From assembly GCA_027069135.1 (NCBI GenBank), contig JALXFE010000445.1, positions 1 to 43,366 on the forward strand: a stretch of DNA of 43,366 nt, given 5' to 3'. The notes under the pieces are model-generated. The model was not told the DNA's origin. It made no database searches and was given only the letters and a program-made list of their open reading frames with translations. Source of the stretch: Thermoanaerobaculia bacterium. GTDB taxonomy: Bacteria; Acidobacteriota; Thermoanaerobaculia; Multivoradales; JAHZIX01. Position numbers and translations under genes: made by a program. The stretch's first letter is position 1. Every line of letters starts with the position of its first letter. Positions 8,289-16,332 of the stretch are shown here, one piece after another.

Positions 8289-9539
8289 ATGAGCGGAGCA
8301 CCAAGGATCGCGATCGTCGGGGGGCGGCGGACCCCCTTCGTCAAGGCTGGCACCGTCTTTCGGAAACAATCGCCGTTGGAGCTGGCTCGCCATAGCGTCA
8401 ACGGCCTGCTCAAGGGGTTGGACCTCGAGGGTGACGAGGTAGACGAACTGGCTTTCGGCATCGTCACCCTCGATCCGGGGGTGCCCCATATGGCTCGGGA
8501 GGTGGTCTTCCAGAGTCGGCTGCCGACCCAAGTCCGGGCCGTGACCCTGACGGATAATTGCATCACGGGCCTGACCGCCATGGCGGCGATCCACGATGCC
8601 ATCGTCGGCGGTCGTGCTCGGTGCGGGATCGCCGGCGGGGTGGAGTCGATGTCGAATCCGGCGCTGCGGTTCTCGAAAAAGGCGAGCCGAATTTTCATGG
8701 ACGCCAACTCCGCCAAGACTTTCGGAAAGCGCCTAGGGCTCTTCGCCAAGCTGCGGCCCAGAGATTTTGCCCCCAACCCTCCCTCCCTCGCGGAGCCGTC
8801 CACCGGCCTCTCCATGGGTGAGCATACGGAGCTCATGGTCAAGGAGTGGAAGATTCCCCGGCAGGCCCAGGACGAGATCGCTCTGGCCAGTCATCAAAAC
8901 GCCCATCGGGCGACGGTGGCCGGCTATTTGACCTCGGAGATCTACCCCCTGGGCGGCGTCGACCGGGACCTGATGATCCGGTCCGAGACCTCCCTCGAGA
9001 AGCTCGGCAAGCTTCGACCGGTTTTTGATCGTTCGGCAGAAGGGACGCTCACCGCCGGCAACTCCAGCCCCTTGACGGATGGCGCCGCGGCCCTGCTCCT
9101 GATGTCCGAGGACAAGGCCCGGGAGGCGGGTCGGGAGGTACTAGCGACGATCAAGGGATTCGAGTTCGTCGGTATCCATCCGGACGACGGGCTCCTCATG
9201 GGGCCGGGCATCGCCGTGCCTCGGCTCCTGCAGCGTTTAGGGCTCACCCTCGAGGATATCGACCTCGTCGAGATTCACGAGGCCTTCGGAGGCCAGGTCC
9301 TGTGCAACCTCGCCGCCTGGGAGACCGGATGGAAGGAACCGGCCATCGGTACGGTCGACCGTGCCAAGCTCAACGTCTTGGGCAGCTCCCTCGCTATCGG
9401 CCACCCCTTCGCCGCCACGGGCATCCGCATCGCCACCACCCTGGCCAACGAAATGAAGCGCCGCGACGCCCGCTACGGCCTGATCTCCATCTGCGGCGCC
9501 GGAGCTACCGCCGGAGCGATGGTGCTCGAAAGGGGCTAA
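8289..9539 (+). CDS. fadI: Acetyl-CoA C-acyltransferase (thiolase), FadI type
   Basis: 416-aa thiolase that cleaves 3-ketoacyl-CoA in beta-oxidation, or condenses acyl-CoAs in reverse. All catalytic elements are present: nucleophile Cys91 (DNCITGLTA), GNSSPLTDGAAA, HEAF, the GHP motif (LAIGHPFAATG) and the C-terminal Cys in ICGAGATAG. The segment around PSTGLSMGEHTELM resembles FadI/trifunctional-protein beta subunits more than small acetoacetyl-CoA thiolases. The start at 8289 is preceded by AGGGAGGG; the frame extends upstream into the porin gene without support. The partner FadJ-type alpha subunit is not in the window. Confidence 0.9.
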   Translation: MSGAPRIAIVGGRRTPFVKAGTVFRKQSPLELARHSVNGLLKGLDLEGDEVDELAFGIVTLDPGVPHMAREVVFQSRLPTQVRAVTLTDNCITGLTAMAAIHDAIVGGRARCGIAGGVESMSNPALRFSKKASRIFMDANSAKTFGKRLGLFAKLRPRDFAPNPPSLAEPSTGLSMGEHTELMVKEWKIPRQAQDEIALASHQNAHRATVAGYLTSEIYPLGGVDRDLMIRSETSLEKLGKLRPVFDRSAEGTLTAGNSSPLTDGAAALLLMSEDKAREAGREVLATIKGFEFVGIHPDDGLLMGPGIAVPRLLQRLGLTLEDIDLVEIHEAFGGQVLCNLAAWETGWKEPAIGTVDRAKLNVLGSSLAIGHPFAATGIRIATTLANEMKRRDARYGLISICGAGATAGAMVLERG

Positions 9540-9573
9540 AGAGCGATAGGGAGGCGTCCTAGAGAACCTTCAT

Positions 9574-9837
9574 TCAACGCCAAGTCTCAGGGAAGAACTT
9601 GCGAATGCGGTCTTCCCGATCCCTGCGGACCGCACCCTCGATGTCGACCACCGGCTTCCCTCGATGAACGAGGAGATCCCGATCACGGATCGCCTCAGCC
9701 CCTTCCAGCACTGGTTTGAGGCGAATGGAACCGTCCACCAACTCGATCTCGAAGGTCGTGCCCGCCTCGATTCCTAGGTCGTTTCGGACCCTTTTTGGGA
9801 TGACGATTCTGCCGAATCGATCGATGGTCGCTTCCAT
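9574..9837 (-). CDS. AbrB/SpoVT-type (MazE/VapB-like) DNA-binding protein
   Basis: 87-aa protein. The N-terminal ~45 residues form a swapped-hairpin AbrB domain: ATIDRFGRIVIPKRVRNDLGI then GTTFEIELVDGSIRLKP. The C-terminal tail, rich in Arg/Asp/Glu, is where VapB-type antitoxins bind their toxin. An AGGAGG ribosome site lies 5 bp before the ATG. No PIN-domain or other toxin gene follows: the next bases are the end of the convergent thiolase gene. It is therefore an orphan antitoxin-like regulator or a stand-alone transcription factor. It is divergent from mdh, sharing the 190-bp promoter region. Confidence 0.85.
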   Translation of the reverse strand: MEATIDRFGRIVIPKRVRNDLGIEAGTTFEIELVDGSIRLKPVLEGAEAIRDRDLLVHRGKPVVDIEGAVRRDREDRIRKFFPETWR

Positions 9838-10026
9838 AGCATCCTCCTGGCAAGAAAGTTTGGCATTTGCCGTTTGAAATTGGCAAGAATTTCGAGGAGG
9901 AACGAGTAGCGGACTCCGGGAGTGGTCGTAGTAGTGGCTGAGACATTGCAGATTCGGTAAGCTCTCCTTCCGGTACCGCGGTGCCACCAAATTTATTCCA
10001 TCCGGACGAGCACGAAGGAGCCCGCC

Positions 10027-11007
10027 ATGAAGAGTCCCGTTCGCGTCGCCATTACCGGCGCCGCTGGAAACATCGGTTACGCCCTGGCCTTCCGTATCGC
10101 CGCCGGCGATATGTTGGGGCCGGACCAGCCCGTCATTCTGCAGCTGATCGAGATTCCCCCGGCGATGAACGCCCTCGAAGGCGTCGTCATGGAGCTCAAT
10201 GATTGCGCCTTCCCCTTGCTGCACGGCATCGTCGCGACCTCCGACGTGAACGAGGGTTTCGACGACTCCAATTTCTGCATTCTGGTGGGCGCTCGGCCCC
10301 GGGGGGCGGGTATGGAGCGCAAGGATCTGATCAGCGCCAACGGCAAGATCTTCGGTCCCCAGGGCAAGGCCATCAACGACCAGGCCTCCCGGGACGTGCG
10401 GGTCTTGGTGGTGGGCAATCCGGCCAACACCAACGCCCTGATCGCCGCCTCCGCCGCCCCGAGTCTCGACCGTCGTCAGTTCACCGCCATGACCCGCCTG
10501 GATCACAACCGGGCCATCAGCCAGCTGGCGGAGAAGACCGGCAAGCATTCGACGGAAATCCGGCGGATGATCATCTGGGGCAACCACTCCTCGACCCAAT
10601 ACCCGGATCTCTCCCACGCCACCGTCGCTGGCTCCCCGGTCGCAGGCCTCGTGGACGAAGCCTGGACTCGCCAGACCTTCATCCCCACCGTGCAGAAGCG
10701 CGGCGCCGCCATCATCGCCGCCCGCGGCGCCTCCTCCGCCGCTTCCGCCGCCGCTGCCGCTGTCGACCACATGGCTTCCTGGACCCTGGGAACCGCCGAC
10801 GGCAATTGGGTCAGCATGGCCATCCCTTCAGACGGCAGCTACGGCATCGAAGAAGGCGTCATGTTCTCCTACCCTTGCACTTGCAAGGACGGTGACATCT
10901 CCATCGTCCAAGGCCTCGACATCGACCCCTTCAGCCAAGAAAAGCTCGACGCCACCAACGCCGAGCTACGAGAAGAACGAGCCGCCGTCGCCGACCTGCT
11001 GGGCTAA
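10027..11007 (+). CDS. mdh: Malate dehydrogenase
   Basis: 326-aa NAD(P)-dependent malate dehydrogenase of the cytosolic-like group, catalysing malate/oxaloacetate interconversion in the TCA cycle. The Rossmann motif [10 protein letters not shown] lies at 11-20. Substrate-binding arginines are in [20 protein letters not shown] lies at 131-137, Asp159 in TRLDHNRA, and the catalytic His187 in [13 protein letters not shown]-type ribosome binding bases (GAAGGAG) precede the ATG. It ends 2 bp before the convergent ATPase-TPR gene with no room for a terminator. Fumarase C, the preceding TCA enzyme, is encoded 5 kb further along. Confidence 0.95.
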   Translation: MKSPVRVAITGAAGNIGYALAFRIAAGDMLGPDQPVILQLIEIPPAMNALEGVVMELNDCAFPLLHGIVATSDVNEGFDDSNFCILVGARPRGAGMERKDLISANGKIFGPQGKAINDQASRDVRVLVVGNPANTNALIAASAAPSLDRRQFTAMTRLDHNRAISQLAEKTGKHSTEIRRMIIWGNHSSTQYPDLSHATVAGSPVAGLVDEAWTRQTFIPTVQKRGAAIIAARGASSAASAAAAAVDHMASWTLGTADGNWVSMAIPSDGSYGIEEGVMFSYPCTCKDGDISIVQGLDIDPFSQEKLDATNAELREERAAVADLLG

Positions 11008-11009
11008 CC

Positions 11010-13805
11010 CTACGGCTCTTCCCCGGACTTCGCTTCCCGCCTCATCTCGCGCACGCGGCGGCCGATCTCGGCCGCCGCCCGGCGCAGCTCCGCCGCCGCA
11101 ATTCCTACCTCGCCGTTTTCGTCTCCCAGCTCCAGGAGAGCTCCCAGGCGGAACGGCTCCATCTGCTCCCGCAGCTGCACCACCAGGTAAGGAGAGAGCC
11201 TTTCCAAACTCTCGAGGAACGGCGTTGCTCCATCCGTGGCCATGGTTCTCACGGCTGCTGCGGTCATTGCCCAGCGGACTCTCTCCTCCGACTCCGCAAG
11301 ATCTAAGGCCTCCTGTAGGAAGCGAGGCGACGGTGTGTTTTTCAAATCGGCATCCGTGCCACCGAGCAGCAGGCCAAAAAGCCGAGTGGCAATCTTCTGG
11401 ATCGTATAGGCCGCACCCACCCCGAGAGCCAGCCGGAGGGCCTCGAGATAGTCTCTGGCTGCCGCGTCCTTTCGTCCCTTTTCCTGGAAGAGATCTCCTC
11501 TGCTTTTGATTGCGTTGGCCCTCCCGAGGTCGTCGCCGACCTTTTCGAAGAGGTCTCTAGCCGCCTCGAACTCGCTGAGGGCTTGGTCGTTTCGTCCGGA
11601 TCGGAAGAGGACCTCTCCTCTGCTTGTGATTGCGTTTGCCCTCCCGAGGTCGGAGCCGACCTTTTCGAAGAGGTCTCTAGCCGCCTCGAACTCGCTGAGG
11701 GCTTGGTCGTTTCGTCCGGATCGGAAGAGGACCTCTCCTCTGCTTGTGATTGCGTTGGCCCTCCCGAGGTCGTCGCCGACCTTTTCGAAGAGGTCTCTAG
11801 CCGCCTCGAACTCGCTGAGGGCTTGGTCGTTTCGTCCGGAGAGGAAGAGGACCTCTCCTCTGCTTGTGATTGCGTTTGCCCTCCCGAGGTCGTCGCCGAC
11901 CTTTTCGAAGAGGTCTCTAGCCGCCTCGAACTCGCTGAGGGCTTGGTCGTTTCGTCCGGATCGGAAGAGGACCTCTCCTCTGCTTTTGATTGCGTTTGCC
12001 CTCCCGAGGTCGTCGCCGACCTTTTCGAAGAGGTCTCTAGCCGCCTCGAACTCGCTGAGGGCTTGGTCGTTTCGTCCGGAGAGGAAGAGGACCTCTCCTC
12101 TGCTTTTGATTGCGTTTGCCCTCCCGAGGTCGGAGCCTGCCTCCTCGGCTGCTTGGAGGGCTTCCTCCGAGAGTTCCATGGCTATTTCCCAGCGTCCTGC
12201 GAGAAGCGCGAAATGAGAGATTCGGCTCAAGCGGAGAGCTAGGGCCTCTCCCAGTGCTGAGTCTCTTAGGTCGGGGAGGCTGCTCAGAGATAGCTCGAAG
12301 GCCTTCTGGAGGGAGCCGGACCAGTATTCCTTTTCTGAGGCCGCGAGGGTCTTGGATAGGTGTTCCGGTAGGGGTGGTTGCGACGAATCAGCGGCGGGTA
12401 GTTGCCGCTGGCCGGCGGCAGCCTCGGAGGTCCGCCGGAGGCGAGTTTCGAGGGCTAGCTCCAGTAGCTGAAACCGATAGGGATCGGTTCTGCGGTCATT
12501 GGACAAGAGTTTCAATTCCGCCTCCAACTCTTCCTGGCGGTACACCTGGGCGATCAATTCTGCCAGCGCGACCAGGCTTCCGCGCTGGCCCCGTCCGGCA
12601 CGGAAGCGGCGCCAGATGCGGAAGAGGGGTTCGCCGAGCTCGTAGCGAACCTTGGGCCGGCGGCCTAGGGTCTTGACCAGGCCTCGATCCTTGAGGCGCT
12701 TGAGCTGGGTGTTGACGGCGTTGGAGCTGGTGGCCCGCAGGCGCGCGGCGATGTCTTTGGGGGGGAGCGGACCATCCGCGAGAGCGAGGGTGTCCAGGAC
12801 GGCGAGCTCCGCTTCGGGAATCACCCGGGGGTCCAGCCGGGCCTGGAAGTAGGGGCTTTGAGAGTCCAGGAAGCCAGCCAGCATCCGGGCCACTCCGGAG
12901 ACCTGGGTGCGCACCAGGAGTTCGTAGAACAAGTAGGCGAAGCGGGGGAGTCCGCCGGTCAAGGTCAGCAGCCCTTGAATATCGGGCTTCCGGCGTTCGA
13001 AGCCCTCGGCCAAGGCCTCGACCCGGCGGCGATACTCGGGATCCAAGGACATGTCGTTGAGCTCGAGCTCAAGGCAGATCTCCATGATGTGGAAGATCTC
13101 GTCGGAGCTCATCGCTTCCAAGGTGTGGTGGCGGAAGAAATCATAGAAGGCTGCCCGTGGATCCCGCACCTCCGCAAAGAAGGTCGGTGCGCTGGCGACG
13201 AGCAGAAAGCCCGGGGTCTCTTGCAGAACCTTGCGCAGCCCCCATTGTTCCTGCGCCACACTCTTCCGGGAGAGAGCAGGACCGCTGAAGAGAAGGCTGT
13301 CCAGGTTCTCCACGGTGGCGACGATCAGCCGGTCCAGGGTCTTGGCCGTCTCGGCCAGGGTATCCGCTGCGAGCTCCAGGGCTCCTTGATCGTTACTCTC
13401 ATGGGCCAGGCGATCGAGGGACGAACGCAGGAGACTTCGGGCTCGGGGGAAGCGTGGGTCGTCGGTGGTCTCCGAGCCACTTTGCGCCACGGCGGCTTCG
13501 CAGGCCTCCAGAATGCTGATCAGCAGATCTGCCGGATGGGGGGCGACCTCCTCCTCCGCTAGGGCTGCCAGGAGCACTTGATCTTTGAAGGGCGTGTCAT
13601 CTTCCAAGTCATGGCCGAGGAGGGTCAGGAGGTGGGACTTGCCGCTACCCCGGGGGCCGATGATCAAATGGTGCTGGTGGGTCTTGCGGCCCTTCTCCGC
13701 TGCCACCGCTGCGAGGAGATCCGCGAGGAGCTGCTTTCGGGACTCGCCGACCGTGAGTCTCTTCAGCGTCTGCGCATCGCAACGAGAGGGTGTGTAGGAG
13801 AGCAT
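11010..13805 (-). CDS. P-loop ATPase with winged helix and repeated TPR domain (STAND-like)
   Basis: 931 aa. The N-terminal ATPase has Walker A GPRGSGKS at 50-57, a Walker B-like strand LIVATVENLD at 160-169 (Asn-Leu-Asp rather than DE/DD), and a sensor-like strand LLVASAP at 201-207. A winged helix-turn-helix follows at about 333-392 (DIAARL...NAVNTQLKRLKDRGLVK). From about 500 to 790 there are TPRs, five of them (about 562-761) nearly identical 40-residue units. The ~130-residue C-terminal cap is helical. NTPase, then wHTH, then repeat sensor is the order found in STAND-type signalling ATPases. It is the last gene of a three-gene operon, 3 bp after the ATPase gene upstream. Its wHTH is the only obvious DNA-binding module in the operon and could act at the palindromic array at 16104-16148 (inference). 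Confidence 0.85.
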   Translation of the reverse strand: MLSYTPSRCDAQTLKRLTVGESRKQLLADLLAAVAAEKGRKTHQHHLIIGPRGSGKSHLLTLLGHDLEDDTPFKDQVLLAALAEEEVAPHPADLLISILEACEAAVAQSGSETTDDPRFPRARSLLRSSLDRLAHESNDQGALELAADTLAETAKTLDRLIVATVENLDSLLFSGPALSRKSVAQEQWGLRKVLQETPGFLLVASAPTFFAEVRDPRAAFYDFFRHHTLEAMSSDEIFHIMEICLELELNDMSLDPEYRRRVEALAEGFERRKPDIQGLLTLTGGLPRFAYLFYELLVRTQVSGVARMLAGFLDSQSPYFQARLDPRVIPEAELAVLDTLALADGPLPPKDIAARLRATSSNAVNTQLKRLKDRGLVKTLGRRPKVRYELGEPLFRIWRRFRAGRGQRGSLVALAELIAQVYRQEELEAELKLLSNDRRTDPYRFQLLELALETRLRRTSEAAAGQRQLPAADSSQPPLPEHLSKTLAASEKEYWSGSLQKAFELSLSSLPDLRDSALGEALALRLSRISHFALLAGRWEIAMELSEEALQAAEEAGSDLGRANAIKSRGEVLFLSGRNDQALSEFEAARDLFEKVGDDLGRANAIKSRGEVLFRSGRNDQALSEFEAARDLFEKVGDDLGRANAITSRGEVLFLSGRNDQALSEFEAARDLFEKVGDDLGRANAITSRGEVLFRSGRNDQALSEFEAARDLFEKVGSDLGRANAITSRGEVLFRSGRNDQALSEFEAARDLFEKVGDDLGRANAIKSRGDLFQEKGRKDAAARDYLEALRLALGVGAAYTIQKIATRLFGLLLGGTDADLKNTPSPRFLQEALDLAESEERVRWAMTAAAVRTMATDGATPFLESLERLSPYLVVQLREQMEPFRLGALLELGDENGEVGIAAAELRRAAAEIGRRVREMRREAKSGEEP
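11521..12120 (-). repeat. Five near-identical 120-bp tandem repeats encoding TPR units
   Basis: Consecutive 120-bp units begin at 11521, 11641, 11761, 11881 and 12001 with the same bases and differ at only a few positions. In the protein the variation is diallelic: Asp/Ser (GDD or GSD), Leu/Arg (FLS or FRS) and Lys/Thr (AIK or AIT), reassorted between units. This is the pattern of recent unit duplication and gene conversion. The flanking units (before 11521 and after 12120) have diverged. Confidence 0.95.
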
Positions 13806-13808
13806 TTC

Positions 13809-15269
13809 TTATCCCATTCCCGTCAGCCAGGGCTCGGCGACCCGCCAGCGGTCCCGAAGGACCTTGCAACGGATGGTCCAGAGGCCGTCCTGCTCGACCA
13901 AGTCGTAATCCTCTTGCAGGCAGGCCAGGAGCGGCTGGAATTGATGCCTGTGCTCAGGCCCTGCGGCCTGCAGAAACGCTGTCTCGAGGTCGGAGGATGC
14001 CAGGCCACCGTCGGCCCGAGCGAGCCGGGTGAGGATCCTACCGGCGGAGCCCAGCAGTTCCCGTGGATAAGCCTGGCCCCGGAGCTGAAAGGAACTGAAG
14101 AAGCGAGTGCCGTCGTTGCCGAGAAGCCGCTCCTCGTAGACCTCCCGGACAAGCTCCGCGGTCAGCTGTGCGTTTCGCGACCGAGAGTCGACCAGGGCCT
14201 GGACCAGGGCATGGACGAAATAGGGAACCGGCTCGCCGACCGATTCCAGCAGAGCGTCGATGCTGGCATCGTCGGGCACGATCTGTGCTCCATAGCTGAG
14301 CTCCTCGGCCAGGACCCTCCCCTCTTCCCTGGCCAGCGGGGGCAGGTCGACGGGTACGAGATCTCGGAAGCAATCTTCCAGCTGGTGGAAGTGGATGTAG
14401 CTGTTGAGACCTGCGCTGCCGGCCAGGATTTGAGGCGAGGCTGATTCTTGGCGCCGGTCACGGAGAAACTCCAGAAAACTCTGGAGGGCCCCGGAATCCT
14501 CGCGATAGCTGGTGCGCAGGAAGACACTGAATTCGTCGAGCAGGAAGACTGTGCCCTCCAAGGCCTCGAAGAGCTGCTGCGCCGCTCGGAGGGGATCCTT
14601 GTTGGCCTGCTCTTCGAGCTCTCGGGCGGCCCGTCGACGCTCCACCGGGGGGGCTCCGGGCCCCGGCCAGTTGGCACCCAGCGGGTGTTTGCAGAGTCGC
14701 TCCGCCAACCCGGGATCGGCGAGGGCCCCGCGGGTCAGGGATGCGAGGAAGCGGGGGACTGAAGGGTCCGCCGACAGGTCGACGTGGAGGCAAGACCGGC
14801 CGGCCGACTCCAGGCGGTTGCGCAAAGCCGTGAGCACACTGGTTTTGCCATAGCGACGGGGAGCCCGGAAGTGCAGAGATCGGCCCTTGGAGAGGGTTCC
14901 CTCCAACCGGGAGAGAACCTCACTTCTGCCTACCAGGTCCCTCGGTTCTGCCGGAGCGCCGGGGCGAAGCAGGAAGGTATGGATCACGCCCGTCTCGAGG
15001 AGGCTTTGGAGATGCCGTCCAAGGCGAGGGCCGTTGAGACTGCGGTCGGCAAAGAGGTAGTCCCCCAGCCCCACGACCTCGTGGCCGGGTTGAGGTTCGG
15101 TGCCGAGATCCGATTGTAGGAAGATGTCGTCATGGTCTCGGGCCCAGGCTTGAGTAGCCTCCTGAAGACCTCCGATCCAGGTAGCGATGGGGCTGGCGTC
15201 TCCGTCCCGGAGGCGGATCGAGAGTCCCCTTGAGGGTTCACCGAAGAAGAAGCTCAGGAAGAGGCTCAT
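13809..15269 (-). CDS. AAA/archaeal-type P-loop ATPase, middle gene of operon
   Basis: 486 aa from the ATG at 15269. That ATG overlaps the stop of the upstream RelA/SpoT-fold gene as ATGA, and AAAGGA lies 5-6 bp before it; the frame runs further upstream but inside the neighbour. Residues 1-105 form an N-terminal domain I do not recognise (MSLFLSFFFGEP...). The ATPase domain begins near DLVGRSEVLSRL. It has Walker A RAPRRYGKTS at 135-144, typical of archaeal-type and STAND-related ATPases, and Walker B VFLLDEF at 241-247. The C-terminal third has helical, winged-helix-like character (ILTRLARADGGLASSDLETAFLQ). It is probably a cytoplasmic nucleotide-dependent switch working with its two operon partners; substrate unknown. 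Confidence 0.82.
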   Translation of the reverse strand: MSLFLSFFFGEPSRGLSIRLRDGDASPIATWIGGLQEATQAWARDHDDIFLQSDLGTEPQPGHEVVGLGDYLFADRSLNGPRLGRHLQSLLETGVIHTFLLRPGAPAEPRDLVGRSEVLSRLEGTLSKGRSLHFRAPRRYGKTSVLTALRNRLESAGRSCLHVDLSADPSVPRFLASLTRGALADPGLAERLCKHPLGANWPGPGAPPVERRRAARELEEQANKDPLRAAQQLFEALEGTVFLLDEFSVFLRTSYREDSGALQSFLEFLRDRRQESASPQILAGSAGLNSYIHFHQLEDCFRDLVPVDLPPLAREEGRVLAEELSYGAQIVPDDASIDALLESVGEPVPYFVHALVQALVDSRSRNAQLTAELVREVYEERLLGNDGTRFFSSFQLRGQAYPRELLGSAGRILTRLARADGGLASSDLETAFLQAAGPEHRHQFQPLLACLQEDYDLVEQDGLWTIRCKVLRDRWRVAEPWLTGMG

Positions 15270-16069
15270 CGGAGTCCTTTCCGGCTCGCTTTGAGGAATT
15301 CTCTCCAGTTGCGTTCCGCCTGCTGATCCATCAAATGGAGCGCCTCGGCCAGCGCGAGGTCGTTGACCGCCAGCTGGGGAGGAAGGTTTCCTCCCTGCCG
15401 GGTCCATTCATAAAGGGGGTGGTTGCGGCGGTCCCAATGGTCCTGGAGTCGGGTCATGATCTGGATTTCGATCTGGATTCGCTCTTCGCCTTCCGAGCCA
15501 AAGACGGAAAACTGCATGGCGCGGTGGCCGCTTCCCGCTCGGCGCAGGTCGAGATCGGTGACGAAGTTCTTGAGTTTTCCGGCCAGCGGATAGAGACCGA
15601 GGAGGCCTTTTCTGCGTTCCGGAAGGAGGATTTTCAGCACCTTCTTGGCGTCTGAGGGGAGCTCGGCGACCACCCGGAAGCGGGCGAGGTCTTCAAAGCC
15701 GAAGACCAGTTTCTGTAGTTGGTCCAACGAGAAGCGTCCTTTCGGCAGGCTCTCACCCTTTTCGAAGAGGTGGCGCGCAACCTTCGTGCGCAGGCTCTCC
15801 GGTGCTTTGAGAAGGGAGGCCCCGTCGGATCCGGTGACCGTCCAGGCTCGTCGGCGGACAGATCCTTCAGCTGCGAGGAGCGCCTCTTCCGGGGCCCGGA
15901 GGCTCGAGACCACTTCCTCATGAATTTTCGTGGCGACAACGATGACTTTCGATTTGAGAGGTTCATACCAGCGCTGGAAGCTCCGTAGGTCCGGCACCTC
16001 GGCGGGGAGGTGCGTGTCCAGGAGGTCGGAGAGTCGCTGCGGGGTCATCGGTTGCGGTTTTCTGTTCAT
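15266..16069 (-). CDS. RelA/SpoT-fold nucleotidyltransferase-like protein, first gene of operon
   Basis: 267 aa. The order of motifs matches (p)ppGpp synthetase domains. A KAPESLRTK loop at 88-96 resembles the K-x-x-S basic loop. FEDLARFRVV at 125-134 has Asp127 in the place of the metal-binding Asp of DxxGxR. GHRAMQFSV at 181-189 corresponds to GYRSxH, and EIQIMTRLQDHWDRRNH at 201-217 to ExQIRTxxxxxWAxxEH (Glu201). Substitutions (Gly to Arg at 129-131, QIMT for QIRT) set it apart from housekeeping enzymes, and there is no HD hydrolase or TGS domain. It may transfer pyrophosphate to a nucleotide or to tRNA, as small alarmone synthetases and toxSAS toxins do; which is unknown. It leads the operon behind a palindromic operator array. 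Confidence 0.72.
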   Translation of the reverse strand: MNRKPQPMTPQRLSDLLDTHLPAEVPDLRSFQRWYEPLKSKVIVVATKIHEEVVSSLRAPEEALLAAEGSVRRRAWTVTGSDGASLLKAPESLRTKVARHLFEKGESLPKGRFSLDQLQKLVFGFEDLARFRVVAELPSDAKKVLKILLPERRKGLLGLYPLAGKLKNFVTDLDLRRAGSGHRAMQFSVFGSEGEERIQIEIQIMTRLQDHWDRRNHPLYEWTRQGGNLPPQLAVNDLALAEALHLMDQQAERNWREFLKASRKGLR

Positions 16070-16094
16070 GCCTCGGGTTCTCTTGTGGGTGGAG

Positions 16095-16148
16095 ATTATT
16101 CAACAACAGATCTGTTGTCAACAGATCTGTTGTCAACAGATCTGTTGT
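16095..16148 (-). promoter_or_regulatory. Promoter overlapped by three tandem palindromes
   Basis: Three exact 15-bp units, each containing the perfect 14-bp palindrome CAACAGATCTGTTG, fill 16104-16118, 16119-16133 and 16134-16148. On the minus strand each unit junction creates TTGACA, a perfect -35 hexamer. The one at 16116-16121 is followed after 15 bp by AATAAT (16095-16100), a good -10; TAATCT gives a 17-bp alternative. The array lies 35-79 bp upstream of the RelA/SpoT-fold ATG. Operators placed over the -35 fit a repressor. Confidence 0.75.
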
Positions 16149-16332
16149 TTGGCCTCGGGTTCCTGTCCGGGTGCCCTCGGGATTTAGGCGCTGCTTAGCC
16201 CTGGTGCCGTTTCGGGCCGTTCTATACGATGGAGATCCGGTGGTGACAGTTCGTCGCCGTCGGGGCCTAACTTCTTGAAGACGGATTTCTAGGAGCTTCT
16301 CTCCCGCCGGTTGGGAGATTCAGGAGATGACC

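Noticed and set aside
9838-10770. Long upstream extension of the AbrB-type frame across mdh
   Set aside because: It is antisense to a clear malate dehydrogenase; the AbrB domain begins exactly at the ATG at 9837 with AGGAGG in front.
11521-12120. CRISPR array
   Set aside because: Units are contiguous 120-bp coding repeats without unique spacers.
11506-12242. Repetitive open frames on the plus strand opposite the TPR repeats
   Set aside because: Their repetition merely mirrors the 120-bp tandem units of the real gene; no ribosome sites or known motifs.
16104-16148. CRISPR or iteron origin
   Set aside because: Units abut without spacers, are only 15 bp, and lie over a promoter; no replication or cas gene is nearby.
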